Source of the DNA: Ottelia alismoides
Lineage: Eukaryota; Streptophyta; Magnoliopsida; Alismatales; Hydrocharitaceae
Reading direction: 5' to 3'
Assembly: GCA_037367405.1 (NCBI GenBank)
Contig: JAZKJV010010622.1
Location: forward strand, 496,001-560,000
Length of the DNA: 64,000 nt
Within the stretch, counting starts at the first letter, position 1; each line of letters begins with the position of its first letter. A program made the translations under genes and the position numbers. Below the pieces are notes generated by a model, which was given only the letters and a program-made list of their open reading frames with translations, was not told where the DNA came from and did not search any database. This document shows, one piece after another, positions 23,721 through 34,045 of the stretch.

Positions 23721-24410
23721 TTTCTTTGAGCAAGGACATTTCAACTTTTTAACTTTTTGAGAATTTCATAAAGCATCCGGAAATGGAATATTTACAAAAT
23801 CAAAAGCATAAATAGAAATAATGTTCTTATTTATATCAAATTTTGTGACCAAATCATGCTGTACGAATGAATGACTAAAATGAGCAGGGTCATCCAAGAA
23901 TGTCGGGCATTCAAAATCTTCAGGCGAGGATGTATCGGCTGGCGCTAGATCAATTATAGGTGTTGTCTATTTCAAGGCTTGATGGTTGGTGCTCCGGCAA
24001 TTGCTGCTTGTGTTATCTTTTTGGTACTTTCGATTTTTCATATTTTTTTTAGTTTTCTGCTGTCGATGCCTCTCCTTCTTATTTCTCACCTATTCCGGAT
24101 GCTGAATCGACTAATGCATAAGATGATGATTTGTCTGACGAAGCTGTTCTTCCCCTTGCATGTGGATGATGGCTGGATGGTCCTACCGCTCCTGAGAGTG
24201 ACAACATTATATAAAAACAAATCAATCATATCTGACTCTATTAGACCCGCTAGAACATCAGAAACTACCTGCTCTTTTTTCCTTAAATTGTTAGGGTTAG
24301 CCTCCACCTATGTTGGATTGGAGGTCTTCGTGGTGGTTAGGTCATCAAGTTTATGGCTCATCTCCGGTAGTCCTTTCACATGTTGATCTTGACAATCCAA
24401 GGCATGATTC
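23721..24410 (-). pseudogene. Gag-protease junction of BD, next to the element C insertion
   Basis: The frame at 24086-24307 contains VVTLRSGRTIQPSS, the junction motif of Athila-like elements found between gag and protease. Upstream in sense (about 24310-24410) a short frame continues toward the gag tail and stops at the insertion point of C. The reading frame carries on at 53033 on the far side of C, which supports the reconstruction of BD. Confidence 0.6.
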
Positions 24411-26657
24411 TGATAGTCGAGATTTCACGAGGGTCTAAATATGTCTAATACTAGGCAGAGACAAAGTCGCCGAGGCGACCCATGAAAAATCCCTATTAAT
24501 CAATAATTAACCCACAATAATGATCAAGCAATGAAAATAAATGTGGAGTTCAAATTTATCTTATTTAACTATACAAAATGTGTATAGTGCAATATGGAGA
24601 GTATCGAACACGGAGAGCAAACTAGATAGATCAGACAATTTAATGCAAAAAAATGACTATGAAATCCTTGTCTATTTTTTTTATAGGTTTTACTTTTTAT
24701 CTTTAAATTTTAACATTGTTTTATATTTTTTATTTTTATAGGTTTTGATTTTTAATTTTCTGTTTTCATATTTTTCCTTTATGTTTTTATATTTCTTTTC
24801 TTTTAAAATATATATTATAACTATATAAGAGTATATATATACAAAATAGACTAGTATAGAAATAAATAATAGTTTGTAGGAAAAATCAAGAAAATAAAAT
24901 ATTTTTTGTTTTAAAATAATTTACTATTTTTATGTTTTTAGGATTTTTTTGCTAATTTATATATATATATATATATTTATTTAAAGTCAAAATATCCTAA
25001 ATCAGGGTTTAATAAAATAGGCCGAATTAAAATGGAGATAAAAATAACAAATAGAATCAAAATTTCTCCAAATTAACTTTTATATATGATTAGTAATATA
25101 TAGAAAATTATAAAACATAAAACATAATTGTTAAAATTTTTGGAAATTTTATATATTTCTCAAAAGATTTTTGGTATATTCAGTTTTTATGGTTTTCTTT
25201 TGTAATTTTTTAGGGATTTTTGGTATGGAGTTGTAAAATAACTATAAATACATTTTTTTAGAATTTTTCAAAAACTTTTTATATTTTTTATGGGTTTTAT
25301 ATGCTAGACAAGGAATAAAAGAGCTATTTTTTAATTTTTGTAATATAATAGAAAATCCTAAAATTGTAAAATAAATTGATAGCGTGGAAGTGTGGTAATC
25401 AGGAACACAAGATTATTTTTGGTTTTTTTGGAGCAATGTAGCTATTTAAAATAAATAAAGACAAGAAAGAGAAGCTACAATACTACAAGTGTCATTTTGT
25501 AAATAAAATAAAAGCCAGGGGCCAACTTGCTATTTTCACAAAAAATAACTTAATCAGAAAGTTTTCGGGCCCAAGATAAATACACAACAATAAGGGGGTC
25601 TGCCCGTAAAATGCTCGCACCTCACGCGCACATGCATGTGAGGTGATGTGGTGAATGACCTAAATACAATAATAGAAAGTACGTGTGTGTGTGTGGGGGG
25701 GGGGGTTAATGCAAACAGTACAAAACTATATGAATGACCATTGAAAGTTTTTTTGTGATAATAAATAAAATACAAAAGTTGATAGGGGTTAAATGCAAAA
25801 TACCCAAAGGAACGGAGATGAACAGTGCTGGCACCTTCACTAATACATGTGGCACTACGAGAGGTGCCGATGAAAGTTCACGGTAAGATGGCCAATATTA
25901 GAACCCCAACAGGGATCCTACAGTTGGAACACAACCGATCTGACGACAGCTGCTTCTCTAGAAGATCAGGGGCAGATCCGACGACACTGGATTGATCTGG
26001 AAGAATGCTTGAAGAACTCGAGCATGGTAAGATTAAATCGACTAGGGGTCGAGCTTTTGTGCACTTGGGACTCCTTGATGGTCTCTATTCAATCCGGAAG
26101 CTCCTCCGTGTTGCCCAGGTGCCTCAACGGTGGCTGGAGACCAAGGAATGGTCCCATGGGGCTCAAGATGGTTCTAGAGGACCTGGGAAAATTCATTGGA
26201 AAAAATCGAGGCACAGACACCTCCTTCATACATGCAAAATGCAATAGAGTATGTGAAAGAAAAAGGAGAAGGGATCTTGCCTTTATTGATGGGAGATTGG
26301 TGTAGCGTGGAATGGGCAGTGGTGTCCGGAGCTCAAGATCTTAGGCGAGGGTGTGTGCTCGGACATATGCTAAGATTGATGATTAAAATGCAGAATCAAC
26401 ACGTAAAACTAGACCCTAAGACTAACTGTACAAAAATAAATGAAGAAAAAAGGGTAGAAAGGGAAAGAAGCGACCTTGACCAGCCAGAAAGCCAGGAGAT
26501 GGGACCTTAGGTGATGGAGACCACCCAAGACTGCCTCCCTCGATCCTAGATGCATGGTGTGAATGCTATCACCATCCTCCATCATTTGAGCGCAAGAAGG
26601 AAGAGAAAAGGTGGCCAAGAGGGACTTAAAAAATGGGAGAAAGATCGGAAGGGGAAT
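24411..26657 (-). repeat. 3' LTR of C, first part (left of the copia insertion)
   Basis: The LTR starts TGATAGTCGAGATTTC, matching TGATAATTGAGATTTC at 46332. It continues collinear with 46332-48556, including the segment near 25790 (AAATGCAAAATACCC) and the GC-richer part from 25800. The GGAAT at its end is the target site of the copia element. The TG run near 25682-25704 is a small (GT)n(G)n repeat. Confidence 0.85.
26653..26657. repeat. Target site duplication of the copia element, left copy
   Basis: GGAAT is found here and at 39110-39114, directly outside the LTR ends TGTTGG and CCTTCA. The unoccupied site is seen in the other LTR of C near 48545 (GGGAAATATG). A 5-bp perfect duplication is typical of copia integration. 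Confidence 0.95.
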
Positions 26658-27387
26658 TGTTGGACATGTGAGCCCCGGGCGAATCATTCTTACAATAAAT
26701 GTTATTGTAATATATATGTTTATCAATAAAAGTTATTGATGTTTCACTTCCTTTCTGAAGTTAAATGAACGAATTCATATAAGGTCCCTCTGTACAATTA
26801 GGGTTATGTACCATGGCCGTTATGATGATCATATAACTGTTGATTCATTAAATGAATCATAGAGACTGGTGTTTGGATGAATATCCAAAGAATTAGATAG
26901 AGGACTCATCAAGCACCGTCAAATGATCATTAAGATATGATCTCCAGCCTGAGTAGGAGATGGAAATCCTTTCTCACATAAGCTGATATCTGACCTACCT
27001 CTTAATGCAGGTCCTCTGCATAGGAATAGTGATTCAGAGGTGTCAGATTAGTTAGGTCAATGGGTTGACTTAAAGAGATCGAGATAACCTAAGTCCTATG
27101 CTGAATGCTGTCACATCATAGGCATGCACCTTTGACCAGAGACAGATGTGTTACTATATGTCTGAGTGTGTACATTTGGCAGACCAATAGGTTGATGACC
27201 TAACCAAGGTCTATACACCGACGCGCTGGTGTGCATGTAAGGGCCTATGAGTAATACGATCTCTCAAAGGGATCATACAGTTTCGCTTATGAACCAGAAG
27301 ACATGAGCTCACTCATGAGGTATTGGGACCGATCAAATTCCATGCATGGTCGTCGTGCTTTGTAAGCATGACAAGAATTTAAAGGTA

Positions 27388-27500
27388 GGGATTTTATCAC
27401 TTGTGCCCCTCCGATATATCGCAATATCAGTTATACCCCTATCTTTTTGTTAATATCAGTTGTGCCCCTAACTTCTTGCTCCGTCACCAGTTGTGCCCTT
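27388..27500 (+). repeat. Left terminal inverted repeat of the MULE with phased subterminal repeats
   Basis: Variants of TATCAGTTGTGCCCCT start at 27395, 27425, 27454 and 27484, that is every 29-30 bp. The right end (29005-29122) has the same number and spacing in inverted form. Such phased motifs in MULE ends are likely transposase binding sites. Confidence 0.8.
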
Positions 27501-27533
27501 CCGTCAGATTGACCGTCAAAAAATTAAAATAAC

Positions 27534-27593
27534 CATGGTTTATTCAAACCATGGTGTGCTTAAGAAGGGTATTATGGTCCATACCCTTCTTCA
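27534..27593. repeat. Two small hairpins inside the left MULE end
   Basis: ACCATGGTTT pairs with AAACCATGG (27531-27553), and AGAAGGGTAT pairs with ATACCCTTCT (27565-27593). They lie between the inverted repeat and the captured GC-rich part. Their function is unknown. Confidence 0.6.
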
Positions 27594-27788
27594 TCTTCTT
27601 CCTCCTCCATTTGCTCTTCTTCCTTCTATTCATAATTTCTCTCTCTTACTAAAACCTTCATGCATCCATCGAATCTCTAAAATTTTTACATTTCCACGGA
27701 TATATCACTCGTTACGGATCAAACGATGAATTTTATTGAATTTTTGGATGACTTTTAATGAATCAATTAGTCAAAAAGTTATCAAAAT

Positions 27789-28985
27789 TTAACAAAAAAA
27801 ACTCAACTTCTTATGAATCTTGGGGGTGACCTGGGAAGAACATTTCGACCCCTGAATGCCGAAGGCGCAGGGGCGCGGGGCGCAGCGGCGGGGGGAGGCA
27901 GGGCGAGGGCGCAGGGGTGCAGGGCCTGGGTCGCAGGGGCTCGGGGGAGGAGGAAGGGAGTGGGGTCGCGGCGGTGCGGGAGGGGCGCAGGGGGAGGAGG
28001 GAGGGGGCGCAGGGGTCGCGGTGACACGAGGGTTGCGGGTGGTGGAGGGGACAAGGACGGAGCGGATGATGGAGGAGAGGGTGGAGAGGGGGCAGAGAGG
28101 GGTGGTGGAGGGGTCTTGGGAGGCAAGGAAACGCTTGAGGAGGCGGAGAGCGGTAATGGAGTTGTCGGAAGAAAAGTGGAGATCTGCGAGTTGAAAGGAG
28201 TCAAGGGGAGCCGAGGAAAGTAGGTCGGAGGTGGTGGGGTGCTGGAGGGGGAAGCGCCACTGGGTCAAGCTCTGGGAGGCGGAGGAAGAGGAGGAGGAGG
28301 AAGAGGAGGTGGAAGGGGGAGGTGGGTCGGTGAGGGGTGAATGTGGATTGTTAGTAATGGTGGTGGCGATCTCTGTGGTGGGTGGGGGAACGGCAGAGGA
28401 GGAAGGTTGGTTTGGGTTTGGAGTAAGGGGAGGGGTGTTGGAGGGGCTGAGAGGGGAATGGGTGCAGTGGCGGAAGATGGAGCAGGAGAAGAGGGGCTTC
28501 AGCTTCGGGTGGTGGGATTTGCTGGCCATAGCGATGGTTCCCGAGGAGAGTGGAGATCTGTGGAATGGATATAGGCGGAGGAAGACAGTGATCGTGAGGC
28601 AGGGGCAGGGGGAGGCAGGGGCCTGAGGCGCAGGGCGGTGGGAGGTCGGGGCTGTAGGGGGCGGGGCTGGGAGGGGGGTGCAGGAGGCCGGCGCTGGGAG
28701 GGAGGTCGGGGCGGAGGGGGGTGCGGGGTTGGGCGGCGTGGTGCAGGGGCAGGGGTTGCGGGATGGGAGGAGGTGCGGAGAGCTCGAGGCGGAGCTGGGC
28801 GGCACGAGGCAGGAGCGGGGGCGGGGGCAGAGAGGGAGGAGGAGGAGGTGGAGGTGGAGGAGGAGGAAGAAGAGGATGGGGAGGAGGAGGAAGAAGAAGA
28901 AGATGAGGAGGGTGTAAAATGACCTCCTAACCTTTAGAATTAAAGTAATTCCGCCTATGTCCTCAAAGTTAACGGCTGTTTGCAC
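27789..28985 (-). pseudogene. Captured GC-rich host gene fragment in the MULE
   Basis: An open frame of 398 residues spans most of the MULE on the minus strand. The part from Met at 28529 looks like a real protein N-terminus: MASKSHHPKLKPLFSCSIF, then Pro/Ser-rich sequence, a Ser run, SLTQWRFPL, and an amphipathic SITALRLLKRFLASQDP. This pattern reminds me of the N-terminus of plant ARM-repeat proteins; that is a weak resemblance. The ARM domain itself is absent. Upstream of Met 28529 the frame is low-complexity Pro/Leu-rich and may be captured 5' UTR or promoter. The tail after about 27990 is again Pro-rich. The plus-strand frames here are mirror images of the GC-rich sequence. Confidence 0.5.
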
Positions 28986-29004
28986 TGTGGATGGACGGTC
29001 ACTA

Positions 29005-29122
29005 ACCCGAGGGGCACAAGTGATAAATTATCAAGTTTTGAGGGGCACAACTGATATTACCAAAAAGATAGGGGTATAACTGATATTGTGACATCTCGGA
29101 GGGGCACAAGTGATAAAATCCC
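29005..29122 (-). repeat. Right terminal inverted repeat of the MULE with phased subterminal repeats
   Basis: Inverted copies of the motif (GGGGCACAAGTGATA and variants) end at 29025, 29056, 29085 and 29115, with spacing of 29-31 bp. The last 26 bases are the exact complement of the left end. Confidence 0.8.
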
Positions 29123-29669
29123 TTAAAGGTATGATATATGCTTTGGGAAAGCATATGATCGATACCGATTTCCAATGACCAAGATTGAGAATCTTGGTGA
29201 TCGAACCCTGAAGAAGACAGTGTAAAATTGATCTTGATCTTCAAGTTGATCATAGGTCTTCCAGTATGCAGGATGTACAGGTATTGGGAATACCTGGGGG
29301 TGATGTGATCATAAACGATTGTAAAACCATGATGCTTCCATTCCGAGGGAGTGATGAAACAAGTCTGGATTTTACTGACTCCTATAAGTAGAGAAGCAAT
29401 TTGATCTTGGTCCAAGTGTTTGGACATTGGTCTGAATGAGATTCAGATTTAATGAGAAGATTAGATTTGCGGTCTTGATTTAATCAAGCATTTGTGGGAG
29501 GTACATAAGATCTATATTTGAGATGAGATCTCAACATCCAAGTCACTATACGTGGAACAATACAATCGCACTGTCCTTATCTCCAAGTATCTACGGAGAA
29601 AGCACTTTATTCTAGAAGGGGTTCAAGAATAATTCATTCGATGAATTATATATCCAATCAACAAGATGG

Positions 29670-30060
29670 TGATAACCAAATGAGATTTAATTATCAATAA
29701 TAATATGAATGGGATTCATATTATGATAATGATTATCCAAGATAATTAAATGGGATTTGATTATCAAGGATTAAAGATTATGGATAGTGCTATCCATGAT
29801 ATATGTGTATATATATATTATAAATGTGATTTATAATATATTAGAGAGAGAGCACCTTTGTAAATATCATTTGTTAATTGTTAATGTGAATTGGATTTAC
29901 ATTAAGCAATTAATTTAAAATTTAGTTTGGGTTGTGAATGTGATTCACATATTTTCAATGGCATGATTGAAATATTCACTAATTAATTGGAAATTAATTT
30001 AGTGGATATTTTTACAACAAATATACACTAATTAATTTGTAATTAATTTAGTGTATAATG
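29670..30060 (+). repeat. Run of about ten short hairpins in the copia 5' LTR
   Basis: Consecutive inverted repeats fill this segment. Examples are AATATGAAT-ggg-ATTCATATT (29702), GATAATTAAAT-ggg-ATTTGATTATC (29741), ATGGATA-gtgc-TATCCAT (29780), ATTATAAAT-gtg-ATTTATAAT (29818), TGTGAAT-gtg-ATTCACA (29934), and two CACTAATTAATT units (from 29976 and 30027). Several have the core AAT-GNG-ATT with a 3-base loop. The 3' LTR (37925-38335) and the solo LTR (50990-51385) have the same run. Confidence 0.75.
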
Positions 30061-30124
30061 TTGCAAATGATTAAGAGATAATTAGATGAAAGAAAAAATG
30101 AATAATGCACCACCAAAATGAGGT

Positions 30125-30157
30125 GGCGTCACCCATGACTTGGTCATGGGTGACGCC
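30125..30157 (+). repeat. Strong GC-rich hairpin in the copia LTR
   Basis: The arms GGCGTCACCCATGAC and GTCATGGGTGACGCC are perfectly complementary with a 3-base loop. The 3' LTR has it near 38405-38436 with one arm-end change. The solo LTR has an unrelated 32-bp palindrome at the same place (50862-50893). Confidence 0.8.
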
Positions 30158-30955
30158 CCATTTTTGTGGGGTGAATTATCATTTTTTATTAACCTATTAT
30201 CTTGAGTTTATTGATTTATTTATTGAATTAAATTATGTTGATGATAATGCAACATATATTTAATTTAAAATAAATTAAGATGTTGTTATTTTTAAAACAA
30301 TAATGATCATGGCCATTGATTTAATATACATATCAATCTAACCATTGATTTTGTATATGCCATGGATTGTGATCGATGGACTTCCAAACAAATAAAAATA
30401 GATGGCAACCCTAGCCTCTTTAAAGATACAATGATCAAGAGTTATACACGCCTACTCTTCTCTCTCTCTCTCTCTCTCTCATTCTCGTCCTCTCTCTATC
30501 TCTCTGAGGTGGCCGTCCACCTTGTGTTTTGAGAGAACTTGCAATCGTCTCCACGCCGTTGTGCTGTCATTTAGATTGCACGTGGATCTCCATCGACGGA
30601 TTTTGTTGGACGAAATCAGGAGATTTAAGTCTTGGATCTTCATCGAGGATTGCGGAGAAACGTGTCTCATCATCGCGCCCACAAGTGCCATCTTCGTGGA
30701 TCGGACTTGAGTCAGGAGGATCTCTTCCTTTAGAGATCTCGTGATCGCAACCATGCTTCAAGAGGTATTTTTAATATTTTTTGGTTTGATGAAACGATCC
30801 AAGAAATGTTCTTATGATCATGAGATTTCATCGCTTGAATAAAAAATTTTAATTTCCGCTGCACCTTGCGACTAGTGCGACTAGTCGCCCTGATCGCATG
30901 AGATGCGATCAACACGCTTCCGTGATGCGCTTGAGGATTCCTCGTATCCTTCAAG

Positions 30956-30967
30956 TGGTATCAGAGC
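30956..30967 (+). other. Primer binding site of the copia element (initiator tRNA-Met)
   Basis: TGGTATCAGAGC lies two bases after the LTR end TTCA. It is complementary to the 3' end of plant initiator tRNA-Met, the usual primer of copia elements. Confidence 0.95.
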
Positions 30968-32732
30968 CTTAGGTCGGAAAAGCTTTTGGATATGATCCGT
31001 AAATCTTGGACGACTTGGGTTTGAAAAAGTTATGAAATTTTTTACTGCATTTCAATTTTCGTACCTATGTTTAATTGAATTTTTTGGCACTGTTTTAATT
31101 GTTTAAACACGAAATTTTAAATTAGATTTTTCCCCATTAAATAAGGAAACCATAGGATCTCAGTTTATGTAATTTGGATTTCATTTGCTCAAGATATGGC
31201 CCTTTGAATAAACATGTATTCACTGTTGCGGGAACTGCGAATCTAAACATGATTAATGAGTTAATTATTGTCATAAATCAAATTAGCAATATTAAGAAAA
31301 TAATTTTGTGTAATTTGGATTTAAATTGATCAAGATATGTTGATTTTAGTGAGTAGGGGTCACTGCTGAAAATTGACGAATTTGATTATGAACCATGTGA
31401 TAGTCATTAAAATAAGTTTATGAAAATCAATTGTTAATTTTATGAAATAATTAGTGATCAATATTTGTGAAATATTTAAAGAGATAATTATTTCATTGAA
31501 TGATATTTCCCTAAACCAAGATGATAAGATAGTTGATCTTGATCATTAATTGGTTGATATGAAATCATCAACAAACATTGTTTTCATGAAAAACCCTAGT
31601 TTATCCTACTATAGTAGTAGGGCAACTTTTACCAAAACCCTCTTGCTTGAATAGGATTGGGGATCTGTTTAGCGAATCTCCTTATAATATTATTAAAATA
31701 CTTTTGATGAATATTAAATGGTATAATTTCGGTTGAAAAATCGATGAGCATCTCAAAGTACATAATGATCTATCTGGCATTATCCTTTCTTAAGGTGGAT
31801 ATGATGACTAGTCGGAGAGCATTGGGGTAGAGGGTTGCAACGTATGTGGTCCGTCCCACTCTCGTCGGTACTGGCCATGACAGCGGGTAAGGACTCGATA
31901 ATGCCGGAGAAGTCAAAGTGTATTTTTCTAATTATTAAAATTCAAATAATACGTACTCTGAGATTATACCTACTATTCAAGTAATAATCAAGTTTGTTGA
32001 TTGATAATTGGATTGATAATTAATATTATTAAATTGATTATATCCAATTAAAAACACTCTATTATGAATATATGTGTATTTCCCTTGGACGAATTAATTA
32101 TGTGAATATGATTCACGATAATTAATTATTACAATTTGAATATGAGGTGGAGGATCACATAAGTGACATCCATGGTCTCCCGTCAAGGCAATGGATCCGT
32201 CACCAAATATTGTATATAGGAGATGCCTGTCCGAAATGACAGATCCTATATATGATTTATTTGGATTGGGTTCTTTACTTCTTGAAAGAGTAAGGCCGTA
32301 TACTTAGTGACCCCAATGTCGAGTCCTCATATTATTGGGGCGATATTGGATTGCGTATAGCGAGTATTAAGCATATTGACGGTTGGTTCAATTAACAACG
32401 GGTCAACATCATCTTAGGGTAGTGGGCCCGGGTGTTAAAGACCGAATTGGGAAATACAAGTTGGACTTGCAAGGCGGAATGAGTTCCCGCTTCTTTTTAT
32501 CGGAGTCACAAGTTCTCATATTATTGGGATGTGACAAAGATAGGAAAGGAGATCCCAGATCTTGCTTAAGGTATAACGGTAAGTATATCTCTTACTTTGA
32601 AAGACAATAAGGGAATAATCTTTCAATGTTGACATCAAGACAAACTTGATTTGAAATACCTTAATCAAATATTCTAAAATGAATATATAATTATTTATAT
32701 ATTCTAATATAGTGCATTCTTAATTTTAGAAA
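30968..32732 (+). other. Untranslated leader of the copia element
   Basis: The stretch of 1.77 kb between the primer site and gag has no supported reading frame. It is mostly AT-rich with a GC-richer part near 31800-31900. The small frame at 32383-32610 matches nothing I recognise. Confidence 0.7.
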
Positions 32733-33616
32733 ATGAAGTCCATGAACCCACTGAGCATGCTCCTGGAGGTCAATCAGTTGATCAGACGAAATTATTTGGA
32801 TTAGATTCGAAATTTGGATCTTGTCTATCTATAGAGCACGTCTCTTATGTGCTGTCTATGGACAAGATAGCAAACCCTAAGACTCCGAAAGATAAATCAT
32901 ATAATAAGAAATATGATGAAGACCATAATCTGGCAAGGTGTTATATCCTTGGCTCATTATCCAATGTGCTTCAGAAGCAACATGTGGAAATGAACCATTG
33001 CCAAGAGATCATGCTGAATCTGAAGGAAATGTTCGGTGACATAAACCGCACACAGTGCTACAATGTGATCAAAGAGCTTATTCGTTGCAAGATGCAGGAA
33101 GGGACCTCTGTCAGAGAACACATACTCAAAGTGTTTGGGTACCTCTCTGAATTGGAAACCCTGGGAGCCTACATGGATTCTGATATGCAGGCTGATTTCA
33201 TTCTCCTGTCGCTGCCTAAGTCTTTCAACAACTTTGTCGTGTCTTATCACATGAGCAAAGGCAATTTCACTAACGTTGGGCTTTTAGCTGCATTGAAGTC
33301 TGCAGAAGACGTAATGAGGAAGGGCGTCCCCTCTGCTAGTGCAATGGTTGCACAAGTAAGAGGAAAGCGTGGTCAGAAGCAAGGTTCTCGGAAGGGCCCG
33401 ACCCAGAAGAGAAAGAAGAAGAACCAAGGAGTTGGTTCATCTTCTAGTGCTTCCACGCTAATGACATCGAAGAAGACCAATGTCTGTCACCACTGCAAGA
33501 AGCTGGGGCACTGGTGGCGTAACTGCACAGATTACCTGAAGTCTGCTAACAAAGGTAAAGCTCCAGCAGGTATGAAATATACTTTCATCATTGAAAGTAG
33601 CTTTCTCGTTGGATGA
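32733..33616 (+). pseudogene. Gag of the copia element (broken)
   Basis: The likely start is ATG at 32733 (MKSMNPLSML). A TAG at 32802 replaces the Trp expected after YLD, and a one-base shift follows near 32820. The main frame, 32849-33616, has the helical core of plant copia Gag (GSLSNVLQKQ, CYNVIKELIRCKMQEGTSV, LSLPKSFNNFVVSYHMSKG). A basic stretch and one CCHC zinc knuckle follow, CHHCKKLGHWWRNC, complete in all four metal ligands. Gag packages the element RNA into particles. It is followed by the protease in another frame. Confidence 0.9.
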
Positions 33617-34045
33617 GAAGGAAGTTGGATTGTATATTTTGGTACTTCTGTTCATATATGTAATTCGTTGCATTTGTTTCAGGAAACTAGGAATCTGGAG
33701 CAAGGGGAGATAATCATCCATATGGGATCTGATGCAAGTGTTGTAGCAGTCGCCATCGGGACCTGCCGACTATCGTTATCTAGTGGTCGAGTCTTAGTAC
33801 TTAAAGAGTGTCTTTATGTACCTGAAGTCAGGAGGAATGTGATATCTGTATCTAAGCTTGTTGGAGATGGATATTCCTTCCCGTTCTGTAATAAGTTAGT
33901 CATTAATCAATATGATAAATTTATTGCGGAAGGTATTCTGACTTCTGGTGGACTCTATGAATTGTGCATTGATGAATGTGTCATAAATGTCACTACCATT
34001 GATAATAAAAACCCTAAAAGATCAAAGGAGAATGGAAATCATTAG
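33617..34045 (+). pseudogene. Protease of the copia element, active site lost
   Basis: The frame reads SWIVYFGTSVHICNS where copia proteases have W-I-x-D-S-G-[AS]. The catalytic Asp is Tyr (TAT at 33635-33637) and the next residue is Phe. The rest is well kept: GEIIIHMGSDASVVAVAIGT, LKECLYVPEVRRNVISVSKL and GLYELC. The enzyme would release Gag, integrase and RT from the polyprotein, but without the Asp it cannot cleave. Confidence 0.8.

Larger units (their letters stand above)
27388..29122. mobile_element. Non-autonomous Mutator-like element (Pack-MULE candidate)
   Basis: The 1735-bp insertion begins GGGATTTTATCACTTGTGCC and ends with its inverted copy. The terminal inverted repeats match over about 26 bp exactly and about 80 bp overall. 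A perfect 9-bp duplication, TTAAAGGTA, flanks it (27379-27387 and 29123-29131). The empty site is seen in the 3' LTR near 37390 (TTGAAGGTA). Long inverted repeats with a 9-bp duplication define Mutator-like elements. There is no transposase frame. The centre (about 27830-28915) is very GC-rich and carries a gene-like frame, unlike all the DNA around it. Confidence 0.9.
26658..30953 (+). repeat. 5' LTR of the copia element, interrupted by a MULE
   Basis: It begins TGTTGGACATGTGAGCCCC and ends CTCGTATCCTTCA. Without the MULE and its 9-bp duplication it is about 2.55 kb, close to the 3' LTR. The 3' LTR lacks about 120 bp that are present here at about 30700-30822. The TATA box of the 3' LTR (38673-38684) is changed here to TAAAAATAGATGG near 30393. 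A CT repeat at 30455-30480 lies in the probable 5' leader. Confidence 0.93.

Noticed and set aside
16338..24410. BD left part and the gag region at 53033-56988 as two separate elements
   Set aside because: The left part lacks gag and a primer site, the right part lacks pol, the junction words match A when C is removed, and C has its own target duplication.
27813..28922. Several plus-strand Gly/Arg/Glu-rich frames in the GC-rich part
   Set aside because: They are the complement of a Pro/Ser/Leu-rich GC-rich frame. GC-rich DNA lacks stops on both strands, and the residue bias is extreme.
32383..32610. Small protein in the copia leader
   Set aside because: It starts with no conserved context, has no domain, and lies in a leader that is normally non-coding.
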